DNA of 43,672 bases from positions 1-43,672 of the forward strand of contig JAQGOU010000416.1 of assembly GCA_028293445.1 (NCBI GenBank), written 5' to 3'. Positions 1-9,218 of this stretch are shown in pieces (position 1 is the first letter of the stretch; the number at the start of each line of letters is the position of its first letter). The DNA is from Verrucomicrobiales bacterium (GTDB lineage: Bacteria; Verrucomicrobiota; Verrucomicrobiia; Limisphaerales; JACDHS01). The notes beneath the pieces are model-generated. The model was not told where the DNA came from. It worked only from the letters and a program-made list of their open reading frames with translations, and did not search any database. Position numbers and translations under genes: made by a program.

Positions 1-187
<187 letters not shown>

Positions 188-309
188 CAACTGCTAGGTC
201 AATTCGTTCCCAAAAAGCTTTCGGGTTTTTTGTCCCGCATTGAATTTACCTCGCCACTCTTGAGTGTTGAGGATTGTCCGTAAATCTAGAAAAACGAGGC
301 AGCATTACT

Positions 310-1752
310 ATGGCTAAAAAAGAAAATGGCGCCGCAAAGGTGACAACGCCAAGAAGCGTGATCGACAACGCCCGCAAGCAGGGCGCAAAGATGGTCGATG
401 TGAAATTCGTGGACACCTTTGGCACATGGCAACATTTCAGCGTGCCGATCAATGAGTTGACCGAAGAAGTGTTTGAAGAAGGTTTTGGATTTGATGGCTC
501 GTCGATCCGTGGATGGAAATCGATTGAAGCTTCCGACATGTTGGCGATGCCCGATCCCACCACAGCTTTCATTGATCCATTCATGGCCGTGCCGACGCTT
601 TCCCTCACCTGCACCATTGCCGAAACCGGCACGAAGGAAGCCTACAACCGCGATCCTCGCGGCATTGCACAACGTGGCGAAAAATATTTAAAGAGCACGG
701 GCCTGGCAGACACCGCGGTGTTCGGACCGGAAGCGGAGTTCTTCATCTTCGACAATGTTCAATACGATTCGAAACCGAACGGGACATTTTACTCCGTTGA
801 TTCTGAAGAGGCGATTTGGAACAGCGGTCGCGATGAAATGCCGAACCTTGGCTACAAGATTCGTTTGAAGGAAGGTTATTTTCCAGTCGCGCCGGTGGAT
901 ACACAACAGGATCTCCGCACAGAAATGTGCCTCGTGATGGAGCAGCTCGGAATCGTCGTCGAACGTCAGCACCATGAAGTGGCTACAGCCGGTCAAGCGG
1001 AAATTGATTTCCGTTTCGACACGCTTGTGAAAACGGCCGACACCATGATGCTTTACAAGTACATCATTAAAAACGTCGCGCGCAAACACGGCAAGACCGT
1101 GACGTTCATGCCCAAGCCGCTTTTCGGTGATAACGGTTCAGGCATGCACACACATCAATCATTGTGGAACAAAGGCAAGCCACTCTTTGCCGGCAATGAA
1201 TACGCAGGCCTTTCACAAATGGCGCTCTATTACATCGGCGGCATTCTAAAACACGCCAAAGCATTGGCGGGTATTTGTAACCCGACGACGAATTCGTATA
1301 AGCGTTTGGTTCCCGGATACGAAGCGCCAGTCAATCTCGCGTACTCCGCGCGCAATCGTTCTGCTGCCATTCGTATTCCGACGTTTAGCGAATCACCAAA
1401 AGCCAAACGCATTGAGTACCGTCCGCCCGATCCAGCCGCCAATCCATATCTTTGCTACACCGCATTGTTAATGGCTGGTCTGGATGGTGTGCTCAACAAA
1501 ATCGATCCGGGTGAACCGATGGACAAAAACCTTTACGAACTGCCGCCGGAAGAGCATGCGAAAATTCCGCAGATGCCAGCCAGCCTCGATGAAGCCTTGA
1601 ATCATCTCGAGAAAGATCATGAATTTCTGTTGAAGGGCGATGTGTTCACACGCGACTTCCTGGAAATGTGGATCACCCACAAGCGCAAGGAATCAGACGC
1701 GATCCGACTCCGTCCGCATCCATACGAATTTTTCCTTTATTACGACGTGTAG
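310..1752 (+). CDS. glnA: Glutamine synthetase, type I
   Basis: Cytoplasmic ATP-dependent ligation of ammonia to glutamate. The ATG at 310 is chosen over an upstream TTG at 274 because GAGG lies about 9 bases before it and the resulting 480-residue protein has the normal type I length. The sequence shows the N-terminal beta-grasp motif [11 protein letters not shown], the first catalytic glutamate motif [11 protein letters not shown], the ammonia/glutamate site segment GSGMHTHQS, the ATP-binding segment [17 protein letters not shown], and the arginine motif [10 protein letters not shown]. Tyr409 in NLYELPPEE matches the adenylylation site of the GlnE-regulated (I-beta) subgroup, so covalent control by adenylylation is likely. 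It follows glnB on the same strand, which fits joint nitrogen control. No riboswitch was recognised in the 122-base gap before it. Confidence 0.97.
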   Translation: MAKKENGAAKVTTPRSVIDNARKQGAKMVDVKFVDTFGTWQHFSVPINELTEEVFEEGFGFDGSSIRGWKSIEASDMLAMPDPTTAFIDPFMAVPTLSLTCTIAETGTKEAYNRDPRGIAQRGEKYLKSTGLADTAVFGPEAEFFIFDNVQYDSKPNGTFYSVDSEEAIWNSGRDEMPNLGYKIRLKEGYFPVAPVDTQQDLRTEMCLVMEQLGIVVERQHHEVATAGQAEIDFRFDTLVKTADTMMLYKYIIKNVARKHGKTVTFMPKPLFGDNGSGMHTHQSLWNKGKPLFAGNEYAGLSQMALYYIGGILKHAKALAGICNPTTNSYKRLVPGYEAPVNLAYSARNRSAAIRIPTFSESPKAKRIEYRPPDPAANPYLCYTALLMAGLDGVLNKIDPGEPMDKNLYELPPEEHAKIPQMPASLDEALNHLEKDHEFLLKGDVFTRDFLEMWITHKRKESDAIRLRPHPYEFFLYYDV

Positions 1753-1888
1753 AATTTTACCGACGGCGACGATTCCCGAGAACCGTTGCGGTCAAAAAAG
1801 CAATTTGCTGAAAATTACGTGAAATCATCTCGCACTTTTTACGCCGAAAAACATCAGAGAACGCCTGATTTTAAAGGCTTTTTGCGAT

Positions 1889-2189
1889 TGTGAATAACTC
1901 GTGAATAAGAGTTAATATGTTGTCCTCGTCAGCCTATAAAACGCTGGTAGAAAAGCACGCTGCCAATGCCTTAAAAAGCTTTGGCGTGCCCGCGAATCGG
2001 TTGCGGATGAAGGCTGTGAATAGGTTGAGTTGTAAGAGGCTGATAATGCGTTAGTTAGAATGATTAAAAACGGCAGGGAAACGATTGCGTGATATAAGGG
2101 AATAGCTGAAAACGGCGTTACGCGAATAATTATATTGAAACTTTTCAAAACAGGAAAATGAGCATAGCGGTCAAAAGCGCGGTGAATAA
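1889..2189 (+). other. Cluster of DnaA-box-like sites upstream of dnaA (candidate origin or autoregulation)
   Basis: The 462 bases between glnA and dnaA hold no convincing gene. They contain TGTGAATAA at 1889-1897, which on the other strand is TTATTCACA and fits the relaxed DnaA-box consensus TTATNCACA. One-mismatch relatives in the same orientation occur at 1900-1908 (CGTGAATAA), 2015-2023 (TGTGAATAG) and 2181-2189 (GGTGAATAA). The first two are spaced 11 bases apart, one helical turn. An AT-rich stretch lies at about 2124-2150. A short stem (GCCT 1863-1866 with AGGC 1875-1878) followed by five T could weakly terminate glnA. Such a cluster next to dnaA could be an origin or a DnaA autoregulatory region; the sequence does not decide between them. 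Confidence 0.4.
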
Positions 2190-2214
2190 TTGCGGGAAAA
2201 CAACCAATTTCGGA

Positions 2215-3588
2215 ATGAACATGCAATCGACGGCGGAAAAAATTTGGGCATCAGCGCAAGCCCTGCTGCGGACAATGCTAAATGCGGATCTTTATAACCT
2301 TTGGTTTTTGCCGGTGCGAGCCGTGGGGTTGGAAAAGGAGACAATCACGCTCGAGGTCGCCGACGATTTCTGCGAACTCTGGCTGAAAGATAACTACATC
2401 GGATTGATTCGCGATGTGCTCACCCACGCCGCAGGTCATGCTTTGGAAGTCAATTTTCAGATCTCGGCGAATTCGACGGCTCCCACGTTAGCGGGCACAC
2501 GAGCAAAGATCGAAGAACCCATTCTGGAGAAAATCTCCACACCGAGACACGATGCCTCAAAAGGCGAAATTGTTTTCAATCCGAAAAATACTTTCGAGAG
2601 TTTTGTTGTTGGCGAAAATAATAACCTCGCCCACGCCGCCGCCGTTGCCGTCTCGCAATCACCAGGCAAAAATTACAATCCGCTCTTCATGTATGGCGGC
2701 ACCGGACTTGGTAAGACTCATCTGCTCCACGCCATCGGACAGTATGTGGTCGGACACAAAAAAGGCGCACGCGTCTCTTACGTTTCCTCGGAAAAATTCA
2801 CGAACGAATTCATCGACGCGCTGCAGAATAATCAACTCGTTCGGTTCCGGAAAAAATATCGCAATACAGATGTGCTCTTGATCGATGACGTTCAGTTCCT
2901 TGCCGGCAAAGAACGCATCCAGGAGGAATTTTTCCACACGTTCAATGCCTTGCACGAAGCGCACAAACAAATCGTGGTGACATGCGACAGGCCTGCCACA
3001 GAAATCCAGAACCTGGAGCATCGCCTCGTTTCTCGATTTGAATGGGGACTCGTGACGGATATGCAGCCACCTGATGTCGAAACCCGCCTGGCCATCTTAA
3101 AGAAGAAGGCTCAAAGCATGGGCGTACAGTTGCCCGACGATATTCTCAATTTCCTGGCGACCCGCATTCGCACCAACATCCGCCGACTCGAAGGAGCTCT
3201 CATTCGCGTGGCGTCGTATGCCTCGCTCACAGGAAAGAAACTTTCGTTGGAAATGGTGGAAGGCTTACTCCGTGAAGTCCTGCACGAAGAAGGGCGCTTC
3301 ACCATCAGTATTGATTTGATTCAAAAGAAAGTTGCGGAACATTACGATATCCGGCTCGCGGACATGACCAGTAAACGTCGCCCGGAGAACATTGCGTTCC
3401 CACGGCAAATTGCGATGTATCTATCGCGTCAGCTGACGGAGAGTTCGCTCAACAGCATCGGCGAAGCATTTGGCGGTCGTGATCACGGAACAGTTTTGCA
3501 CGCGTGCCGTCTGGTGAAAGACCGTATGGAAGTTGATTCGAACGTTCGCCAGAAAGTCAGCTATCTTGAGAAGCAGTTGATGCGTTAA
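2215..3588 (+). CDS. dnaA: Chromosomal replication initiator protein DnaA
   Basis: DnaA binds DnaA boxes at the origin, assembles as an ATP-bound filament, melts the duplex and recruits the helicase. The protein has the N-terminal helicase-interaction domain (about residues 1-80, with AEKIWASAQ and LYNLWFLPV), a short linker, the AAA+ core with Walker A GGTGLGKTH near residue 161 and Walker B LLIDDVQFL near 222, and the C-terminal helix-turn-helix with the diagnostic GGRDHGTVLHACRLV near 420. Two closely spaced ATGs (2215, 2221) give about 457 residues, the family length. An ATG at 2158 is in frame, but its AGGA is only three bases away and the extra 19 residues look unlike DnaA. The gene sits alone: neither dnaN nor recF follows. 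DnaA-box-like sites lie upstream. Confidence 0.96.
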   Translation: MNMQSTAEKIWASAQALLRTMLNADLYNLWFLPVRAVGLEKETITLEVADDFCELWLKDNYIGLIRDVLTHAAGHALEVNFQISANSTAPTLAGTRAKIEEPILEKISTPRHDASKGEIVFNPKNTFESFVVGENNNLAHAAAVAVSQSPGKNYNPLFMYGGTGLGKTHLLHAIGQYVVGHKKGARVSYVSSEKFTNEFIDALQNNQLVRFRKKYRNTDVLLIDDVQFLAGKERIQEEFFHTFNALHEAHKQIVVTCDRPATEIQNLEHRLVSRFEWGLVTDMQPPDVETRLAILKKKAQSMGVQLPDDILNFLATRIRTNIRRLEGALIRVASYASLTGKKLSLEMVEGLLREVLHEEGRFTISIDLIQKKVAEHYDIRLADMTSKRRPENIAFPRQIAMYLSRQLTESSLNSIGEAFGGRDHGTVLHACRLVKDRMEVDSNVRQKVSYLEKQLMR

Positions 3589-3609
3589 TGTTTTTTCGGG
3601 CCGTTGGTG

Positions 3610-3642
3610 TTAGGTTTGAAACGTGTCTAACTTCAAACCTAA
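3610..3642. repeat. Perfect 11-bp inverted repeat after dnaA
   Basis: TTAGGTTTGAA (3610-3620) and TTCAAACCTAA (3632-3642) form a perfect 11-bp stem with an 11-base loop. A partial third copy (TTGAACTTTAAACCT, 3646-3660) follows just before the next gene. There is no T-run, so it is not a classical intrinsic terminator; it may be a processing or attenuation hairpin between dnaA and the ABC ATPase, or a small dispersed repeat. Confidence 0.6.
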
Positions 3643-3667
3643 GCGTTGAACTTTAAACCTCACGGAA

Positions 3668-4654
3668 ATGCCTGCCATCGAAGTCAACGGCCTGACGAAA
3701 GCTTTTCGGACCTATAAGAAGTCTCCGGGGTTTGTGGGTGCCCTTCGCGGGCTGGTTCATCGAAAGTATGAACAGACCATCGCCGTCAAAGATGTCGGCT
3801 TCAAAGTCGAGGAAGGGGAACTAGTCGGGTTCCTGGGGCCTAATGGCGCAGGCAAAACCACCACGTTAAAAATGTTGTCGGGCCTGCTCTATCCTACGAG
3901 CGGTTCAGCCAGCGTTTTGGGTTATGTTCCATGGGAACGGCAGGATGGTTACCGTCGGCAATTCGCATTGTTGCTCGGCCAAAAAAACCAACTCTGGTGG
4001 GACCTGCCAGCGCTGGAATCACTGGAGCTCAACGCCAAAATTTACGGTATTTCAAAAACGGATTTCAACCGTACCGTGGATGAAATGACCGAGTTGCTCG
4101 CGATCAAAGAGAAACTCAACGTCATGGTGCGCGAACTCTCCCTCGGAGAGCGCATGAAGATGGAGCTGATTGCGGCGCTTTTGCATCAACCAAAAGTTCT
4201 CTTTCTGGATGAGCCCACGATTGGTCTCGATGTTATCTCTCAAAAGACGGTTCGTGAATTTCTCAAGGCGTACAACGCCAAAAAGAAAACAACCATTCTC
4301 CTCACCAGCCATTACATGGCCGACATTCAGGAACTGTGCGATCGGGTCATCATTATCGATCACGGCACCATTTTCTTTGATGGTCGGCTTCATGAGATTC
4401 TGGATCGATTCGCTGATTCGAAACTAATAACGATTCAATGTGGATCCGTTGGCGGCAACGTGGCCTGTTCCTCCAAAGACCTGGGCAAGTATGGGGAGGT
4501 CGTTGAACAAACGGCGAATACCGTGAAACTCAAGGTGCAACGCAGTCGTGTGATTTCCGTCTGCAAAGCGTTGTTGGACGAACTTCCGGTTACGGACATC
4601 GATATTGAAGAGGTTCCAATCGAGGATGTGATTCGCAGCATCTTTGCGCGCTAA
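3668..4654 (+). CDS. ABC transporter ATP-binding protein, ABC-2 exporter type
   Basis: A single nucleotide-binding domain of 328 residues that would power a membrane exporter from the cytoplasmic face. Walker A GPNGAGKTT lies at residues 57-65, the Q-loop near residue 103 (LLGQKNQ), the ABC signature LSLGERMKMEL near 157, Walker B VLFLDEPT near 178 and the H-loop TSH near 213. The insertion ahead of Walker A (a long loop containing YEQTIAVKDV) and a ~90-residue C-terminal extension resemble the uncharacterised COG4586 group, which normally pairs with two ABC-2 permeases. No permease follows: the next gene is on the opposite strand and convergent. So the partner is elsewhere or lost. ATG 3668 follows the hairpin after dnaA. 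The substrate cannot be deduced. Confidence 0.85.
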   Translation: MPAIEVNGLTKAFRTYKKSPGFVGALRGLVHRKYEQTIAVKDVGFKVEEGELVGFLGPNGAGKTTTLKMLSGLLYPTSGSASVLGYVPWERQDGYRRQFALLLGQKNQLWWDLPALESLELNAKIYGISKTDFNRTVDEMTELLAIKEKLNVMVRELSLGERMKMELIAALLHQPKVLFLDEPTIGLDVISQKTVREFLKAYNAKKKTTILLTSHYMADIQELCDRVIIIDHGTIFFDGRLHEILDRFADSKLITIQCGSVGGNVACSSKDLGKYGEVVEQTANTVKLKVQRSRVISVCKALLDELPVTDIDIEEVPIEDVIRSIFAR

Positions 4655-4700
4655 CAGAGCTGCAGTCCAGGTGCTGTGATATCGCTCGGCGTAGCCCAAA

Positions 4701-6620
4701 CTACTGTGGCGTAATTTCCACCCGGCCGGCAAAATTCGTCCCGATTAGTAAGCCCCCGCCGAAGTTTGAATTCTGCAAAATGGCTCCTGAAATTTTAAGC
4801 GTCATGTTCGTTTGCACCGGGTTGGTGAATGTTCCCGTAAATGTGCCGTAACGGAGCGCCAGTGCTATTTTTGGCGGACTATTTGTAGGCGGGAAAACAA
4901 ACACATTGTTCGTCGTCCAGGTGAAAGAGCGGCCAATCGGTTCGGGGAAATTTCCGCCCGAGAGCGTTACCATCGCATTGGTGATAGCGAGAGCGCGAAC
5001 TCCGGCGCGAGGCGGATGATAAAGCGAGCCAGCTACGCTAAATTGATTCGTAAAACCTGCGGCAAAGAGATCGTCCGGCACTCCTGATCTGAGCCACGTC
5101 AAGGTTCCAGTGGGTTGTTCCCCAGCGACGTCTACCCAGCCGAAAAAGAATTCCTGAAATTCCAAATTTGTAACCAGCACAGAACCGTTCGTAACAACCT
5201 TTGGTAAAGGAAGCAGCGCCGTATAAACAGGCCATTGTCCGGTTTTTGAAATCGGAATTGTCTGTGCAATCGCACGACCATCTGCGAGAGCTCCGCTAAG
5301 ACTCAGGCTGCCGAGTGCATTGATCGTGACGGCGCCAAATCCGATCCCCGACGGACCAGTTCCGTCGCTCGGACCAGGGAAGAGCATCGTTAAGTAATTC
5401 GTGAGCGAGGTTGCGAGATTGTTTGTTGCCCAGACAGTGCGATTCGCGAGCAGTGGCGAAGACCAATTGTTGCTTTCCGCAATCGAGCCAGTGAGGGCGT
5501 CCGAGCCGCCCTCGAAATCCAACGTAAACGAGAGCGTCAGCGGCAGTTTTTGTTGTTTCGTCCGGAGGACCGTTGTGGACGATGAACCATCGAGGCGCAG
5601 CTTTCCGGTAAAGAGAAGCGCATCGCCGTCGACCAGCACTTTCCCCGAATAAGCAAACGTCGGGGCCACGGTCATGTTTAAGAAACCGGCATTGTGCCGG
5701 GCGGCAGTCGTCACATCTTCAGGAAGGAAAAGACCATTGTAACTCCCGCCAAACCGGACCAGCGGGTTGGTAATGAAATTGGCGTTGAGAGCAAGATTGC
5801 TCCGCATTATAAAACTCAATGTGGGCGTATTCGTCGCGACAATGTTTCCAAGTCCATCTGTCCAATTGGTCAATACCCAATTCACGGCGGGCGTTGCGCT
5901 CAGCGTGTAAGGACGGCCAACGAACAATAACGCCTCGTTGGTGGGGGTTCCAAAATAGCCGGGAATGCCTTTGATTGCGCCGGAACCATTCGTGCTCAAC
6001 GTAAAAAGTTCCGGCACATTATAGAAAAACTTGATCACTGCGACCGCCGATTCGCGTCCGTGAAAATCAACGGCTTTCACCGTGAAAATATTGCTGCCCG
6101 GTGATGCCGGTGCATCGACGGTCCAGGAAATACTCGGCGAATTCGTATTGAGGATGGCATCCTGCCAATTGGTGTTGTTGAACGTGAAAAGAACATGCTC
6201 GACCCGGGTGTTATCGAGTGCCGTTCCTCGCGCCGTTAGAATGGAATTAGTGATCTGGTTCGTGTAAACTCCATTCAGGATAGGGAAAATCGTTTTTATG
6301 GTCGGCGGCAGATTATCGACGTTCACCGTCAGCCTCGCGATGGCACTCGTGGCTGCACCACTCGTATTGGTGACTACAACAAAATAGCTCCCAGCGTCAT
6401 TCGTGCTCGTGGGATTGATCAGCAGCGAAATATTTGTCGCTTCCGAAATTGGATCTCCATTTCGAAACCATTGATAACTGAACGGCGCGGTTCCGGTAAC
6501 CTTGGCCGTAAAGCTGACAGACTGCCCCTCCGTGTTGGTTTTACTCTGCGGCTGCAGCAAAAACGCGGGGGCGATTTCAATGAAACTGGATTCAAAAGCC
6601 CCGATATCAGCAGCCTTCAA
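4701..6620 (-). CDS. Secreted Ig-like/InlB-repeat protein, 3' part of a frameshifted gene
   Basis: Open frame continuing the beta-helix protein encoded just upstream at 6607-7941. Its only possible start is a TTG at 6620, and its first residues (AADIGAFES) are the usual closing phrase of secreted parallel beta-helix proteins, so this is almost certainly the downstream half of one gene split by a +1 frameshift near 6610. In order it shows an Ig-like domain (about residues 15-100, with YQWFRNGD and AGSYFVVVTN), a second beta-sandwich (about 105-200), an InlB-type repeat (about 205-285, with LTNWTDGLGN and LNANFI), then two long asparagine- and threonine-rich beta segments to the C terminus. It has no catalytic residues that I can name. 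Role inferred: extracellular or surface adhesion or glycan contact. It converges on the ABC ATPase gene. Confidence 0.8.
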   Translation of the reverse strand: MKAADIGAFESSFIEIAPAFLLQPQSKTNTEGQSVSFTAKVTGTAPFSYQWFRNGDPISEATNISLLINPTSTNDAGSYFVVVTNTSGAATSAIARLTVNVDNLPPTIKTIFPILNGVYTNQITNSILTARGTALDNTRVEHVLFTFNNTNWQDAILNTNSPSISWTVDAPASPGSNIFTVKAVDFHGRESAVAVIKFFYNVPELFTLSTNGSGAIKGIPGYFGTPTNEALLFVGRPYTLSATPAVNWVLTNWTDGLGNIVATNTPTLSFIMRSNLALNANFITNPLVRFGGSYNGLFLPEDVTTAARHNAGFLNMTVAPTFAYSGKVLVDGDALLFTGKLRLDGSSSTTVLRTKQQKLPLTLSFTLDFEGGSDALTGSIAESNNWSSPLLANRTVWATNNLATSLTNYLTMLFPGPSDGTGPSGIGFGAVTINALGSLSLSGALADGRAIAQTIPISKTGQWPVYTALLPLPKVVTNGSVLVTNLEFQEFFFGWVDVAGEQPTGTLTWLRSGVPDDLFAAGFTNQFSVAGSLYHPPRAGVRALAITNAMVTLSGGNFPEPIGRSFTWTTNNVFVFPPTNSPPKIALALRYGTFTGTFTNPVQTNMTLKISGAILQNSNFGGGLLIGTNFAGRVEITPQ

Positions 6621-7941
6621 TCACACGAGGCTCTTGCGCCTGATGTTTCCCGTACTGAAACGACAGTTCATTCGCCAAAGCCTCATCGGCCGACAGGTTT
6701 GTTCCCGCATTGATGCAGAGCGAGTTTGGAGCGAGTCGAAAATCTTCATTCGTTTCGTCGATAAAGCCCGGGAACGTTCCTCCACTGGAAGTTCCGTCAT
6801 TTTTGAGACTCGTGATCCAGTTGCGCTGGCTATAAAGAACACCCAGGCTGCTTTCGAGGAGGACAAGCGTGTTGGCGGCCGCTGACGGCGCGTAGATAAT
6901 GTTATTTCGCATGTCGCCGGATTCACTTGTGGTCGAGAATCGAAATAATGTGGTTCCGTCGGTCCGCCGTGAGATAACCGTGTTGTTGTAGAAGTATAAA
7001 GCGCCCTTTCGATAGAAACTCGTTTGTCCGCTATCACCTCCGTAGTGCACCATTTGTTTGTTCCCGTCACCCGTCGGTTCAATGAGCACATTACCGTAAA
7101 CGAATGTTTGTGGGTAACGGGGATCCCCACGCACCAGGTAACTGTCGACAGCGTCAACCAGGTCCAGTTCTCGGTTACCACCTTCAATCCAATTGTAACG
7201 CACCACTAGGCCAGCGGAGCGATCCTTCAAATTATTTCCTGGGCAACCAGTCCTCAGTCGACCGAAGCGATTGAACTGATAAGTGATTCCCGCCGCTTCG
7301 GTATAAACATTGTGTCGATAGATATCGTTCTCCATCCCGTTGTCATAAAAGTAACATTTCTCGATGAGGACATTTTTGGTCGCCTGCGTGTCGGTCGAAG
7401 AAATGAATAATCCATGGGCACTGTCGCGCAGGATACAATTGCGCAGCGTAATATTCTCGCCCTTCTCAATGTAAATCGCGGCCGCTGTCGGCAGATAAGC
7501 CTGTGTGGTTCCTATGTAGCCGGTGAACGTGAATGGCGGACGGACACTTCGGACCTCGAGGTTCTCAATCGTGATATAGGTGGGCGTCGTGTCGCGAGGA
7601 CGGCTGGCCCCACCGATCTTGATCACGCCCCGGGATTCATTCCAATAATTGAGGGCAGAACGAGTCGTCGCACCGTTTCCGTCGATGACGGGCAGTTGAC
7701 CACTCTCATTGGGCACTCCGCGAACCGTAATCGGCGCGCCGTTGGTTCCCTGTCGGCAGATCACCCACTTTTCGTTATACGAAGTCGGCCGCCAATTGAT
7801 CAGGACGGTATCGCCAGCCTGCAAATTTTCCCAGGGCACCGCACCAATCGAAGTATACGGTTTTCCGGGCCCGACCTCGTAAGTTGTTGCCCTGGTAGGC
7901 AAAACAAAAACGACCTGCGACAGTAGAGCAGCAGTGAACAA
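6607..7941 (-). CDS. Secreted right-handed beta-helix protein, 5' part of a frameshifted gene
   Basis: The frame begins at a TTG (7941) and opens with a hydrophobic signal-like segment (FTAALLSQVVFVLPTRA) followed by YEVGPGKPYTSIGAVPW, the typical start of secreted pectate-lyase-like parallel beta-helix proteins. The middle is a ladder of short turns with repeated asparagines (ITIENLEV, ITLRNCILRD, VLIEKCYFYDN, TFVYGNVLIE, ALYFYNNTVI, MRNNIIY), as expected for right-handed beta-helix coils. The end (FRLAPNSLCINAGT) is the standard closing motif of this family. The frame then stops at EGC while the expected continuation ADIGAFE is in the next frame. A sugar-lyase or hydrolase role is possible from the fold, but no catalytic residues were identified. 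No ATG or clear ribosome site supports the TTG start; an upstream start was sought and not found. Confidence 0.82.
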   Translation of the reverse strand: MFTAALLSQVVFVLPTRATTYEVGPGKPYTSIGAVPWENLQAGDTVLINWRPTSYNEKWVICRQGTNGAPITVRGVPNESGQLPVIDGNGATTRSALNYWNESRGVIKIGGASRPRDTTPTYITIENLEVRSVRPPFTFTGYIGTTQAYLPTAAAIYIEKGENITLRNCILRDSAHGLFISSTDTQATKNVLIEKCYFYDNGMENDIYRHNVYTEAAGITYQFNRFGRLRTGCPGNNLKDRSAGLVVRYNWIEGGNRELDLVDAVDSYLVRGDPRYPQTFVYGNVLIEPTGDGNKQMVHYGGDSGQTSFYRKGALYFYNNTVISRRTDGTTLFRFSTTSESGDMRNNIIYAPSAAANTLVLLESSLGVLYSQRNWITSLKNDGTSSGGTFPGFIDETNEDFRLAPNSLCINAGTNLSADEALANELSFQYGKHQAQEPRVIEGC

Positions 7942-8030
7942 TAAAAATCTTGGAAGGTTCCGAGTCGTACCTTCCTTCTTTAGCTTCTTTGTAGGGAAAT
8001 AAACAGCAAATTCGGGATCAGTGCGCCCTG

Positions 8031-8088
8031 CCGCGTGAAGGCACGCGGCCTACACCGGCTTTATGTAGGCCGACTGTCTTCAGTCGGC
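8031..8088. repeat. Three overlapping hairpins between convergently read or tandem minus genes
   Basis: Three perfect inverted repeats overlap. CCGCGTG (8031-8037) pairs with CACGCGG (8042-8048). CGGCCTACA (8046-8054) pairs with TGTAGGCCG (8064-8072). GCCGACTG (8069-8076) pairs with CAGTCGGC (8081-8088). Hairpins one and two share bases, as do two and three, so alternative folds are possible. It lies between the stop of the HAD gene (8118) and the start of the beta-helix gene (7941), both on the minus strand. There is no T-run in either direction. A dispersed extragenic palindrome is the simplest reading. Confidence 0.7.
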
Positions 8089-8117
8089 GGGTGTAGTATC
8101 AAGATGCGCCCTTCTGA

Positions 8118-8972
8118 TCATGCCGCGAGTAGAACGCGGGACTTAATTCGGGTTCTCGCCGGCACAATCTCTTCGGGAGAGAGAAGGTCCTCGATCGATT
8201 CCAAAACTTGCGTCGGCCGGTAAGGATAATTCTCCAGCAACTCGCGAGTCGTCGAGCCGGTGAGCACGAGGTAGGCCTGCATTCCAAGTTCGACGGCACC
8301 ACGAATATCGGTCTCCATCGTATCACCGATCATGATGGTATCTGCCGTCCGTAGACCAAGTCTATTTCGCGCCATGAGGAACATGAACGGATTTGGCTTG
8401 CCGAGATAATACGCTTTCTTTCCGGTAGCACTCTCAAGATACGCAGCCAGTGCGCCGGTGCCTGGCCTTGGACCTGCATCGGTCGGACACCAGGTATCAG
8501 GATTGGTCGCGATGAGACGGCTTCCCTTTTCGATGAAGCGCATCGCCTTCTCGACGAGTTCATAATTAAACAGACGCCCTTCACCGACGACTACGTAATC
8601 GGGCTTGATCGAATCGAAGGCAATACCCGATTCCTGCAACGCGATGAGCAAGCCTCCTTCGCCGATCACAAAGGCGCTGGATTGCGGACGTTGCCGAATG
8701 AGAAAATCAGCCGTGCAATGCGCAGCCGTATAGAAATGTTTCCATGAAACCTTTAATCCGAGATGATCGAGCTTGGCGACGAGATCACGCGGTGAACGTT
8801 CGGAATTATTCGTCAAAAACATGAACGGGATGTTTTTGGCCTGAAGTTGCTGCACAAATTCTTTTGCGCCGGGGATTAATTTGGAGCCTTTATAGATCAC
8901 CCCATCCATATCAATAAGGAAACCTTTCCCCTTCAGCGTTTCCACGGCACATACGTTTTTCGGGTATTTCAT
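8118..8972 (-). CDS. HAD-superfamily phosphatase, NagD/HAD-IIA type
   Basis: Cytoplasmic sugar- or nucleotide-phosphate phosphatase of the IIA cap class. Motif I is LIDMDGVIY (nucleophile Asp21, acid/base Asp23 from the chosen start), motif II is the TNNS segment near residue 58, and the C-terminal metal motif is MIGDTMETDI. The lysine motif is in YLGKPNPFMF. Length is 284 residues from ATG 8972, close to the family norm of 250-290. A longer frame from ATG 9029 has GAGGG about 11 bases upstream and would add 19 residues (including SVLIFLF) that the family does not need, so the start is open. It is followed on the same strand by the beta-helix gene after a hairpin cluster. The substrate cannot be told from sequence; NagD itself prefers UMP and related nucleotides. 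Confidence 0.9.
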   Translation of the reverse strand: MKYPKNVCAVETLKGKGFLIDMDGVIYKGSKLIPGAKEFVQQLQAKNIPFMFLTNNSERSPRDLVAKLDHLGLKVSWKHFYTAAHCTADFLIRQRPQSSAFVIGEGGLLIALQESGIAFDSIKPDYVVVGEGRLFNYELVEKAMRFIEKGSRLIATNPDTWCPTDAGPRPGTGALAAYLESATGKKAYYLGKPNPFMFLMARNRLGLRTADTIMIGDTMETDIRGAVELGMQAYLVLTGSTTRELLENYPYRPTQVLESIEDLLSPEEIVPARTRIKSRVLLAA

Positions 8973-9218
8973 AAACAAAAAAATCAGAACACTCCCGGGC
9001 GCATCAGGATTCGATGCCCTCAGAAACATTCTGATCGAGACCCTCTTCGCAAGAGCCGTGCCAAGCCGAAAACACCGTAAAAGGGGCCTTTATGGATCAT
9101 TGCGGGCCAGTTTGTCGCCTTTACATGCCCGCGTTTAGCCAAAGTGCTTAAAGTTGCACATTTTTAATTCCTCACTTTTCTTGCAGGCATCGTTTGTGCT
9201 ATTAGAAAAATCCAACTT

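Noticed and set aside
188-309. Riboswitch or terminator between glnB and glnA
   Set aside because: Only a weak AT-rich stem followed by a T-run is seen near 210-232; no glutamine-riboswitch-like core could be recognised.
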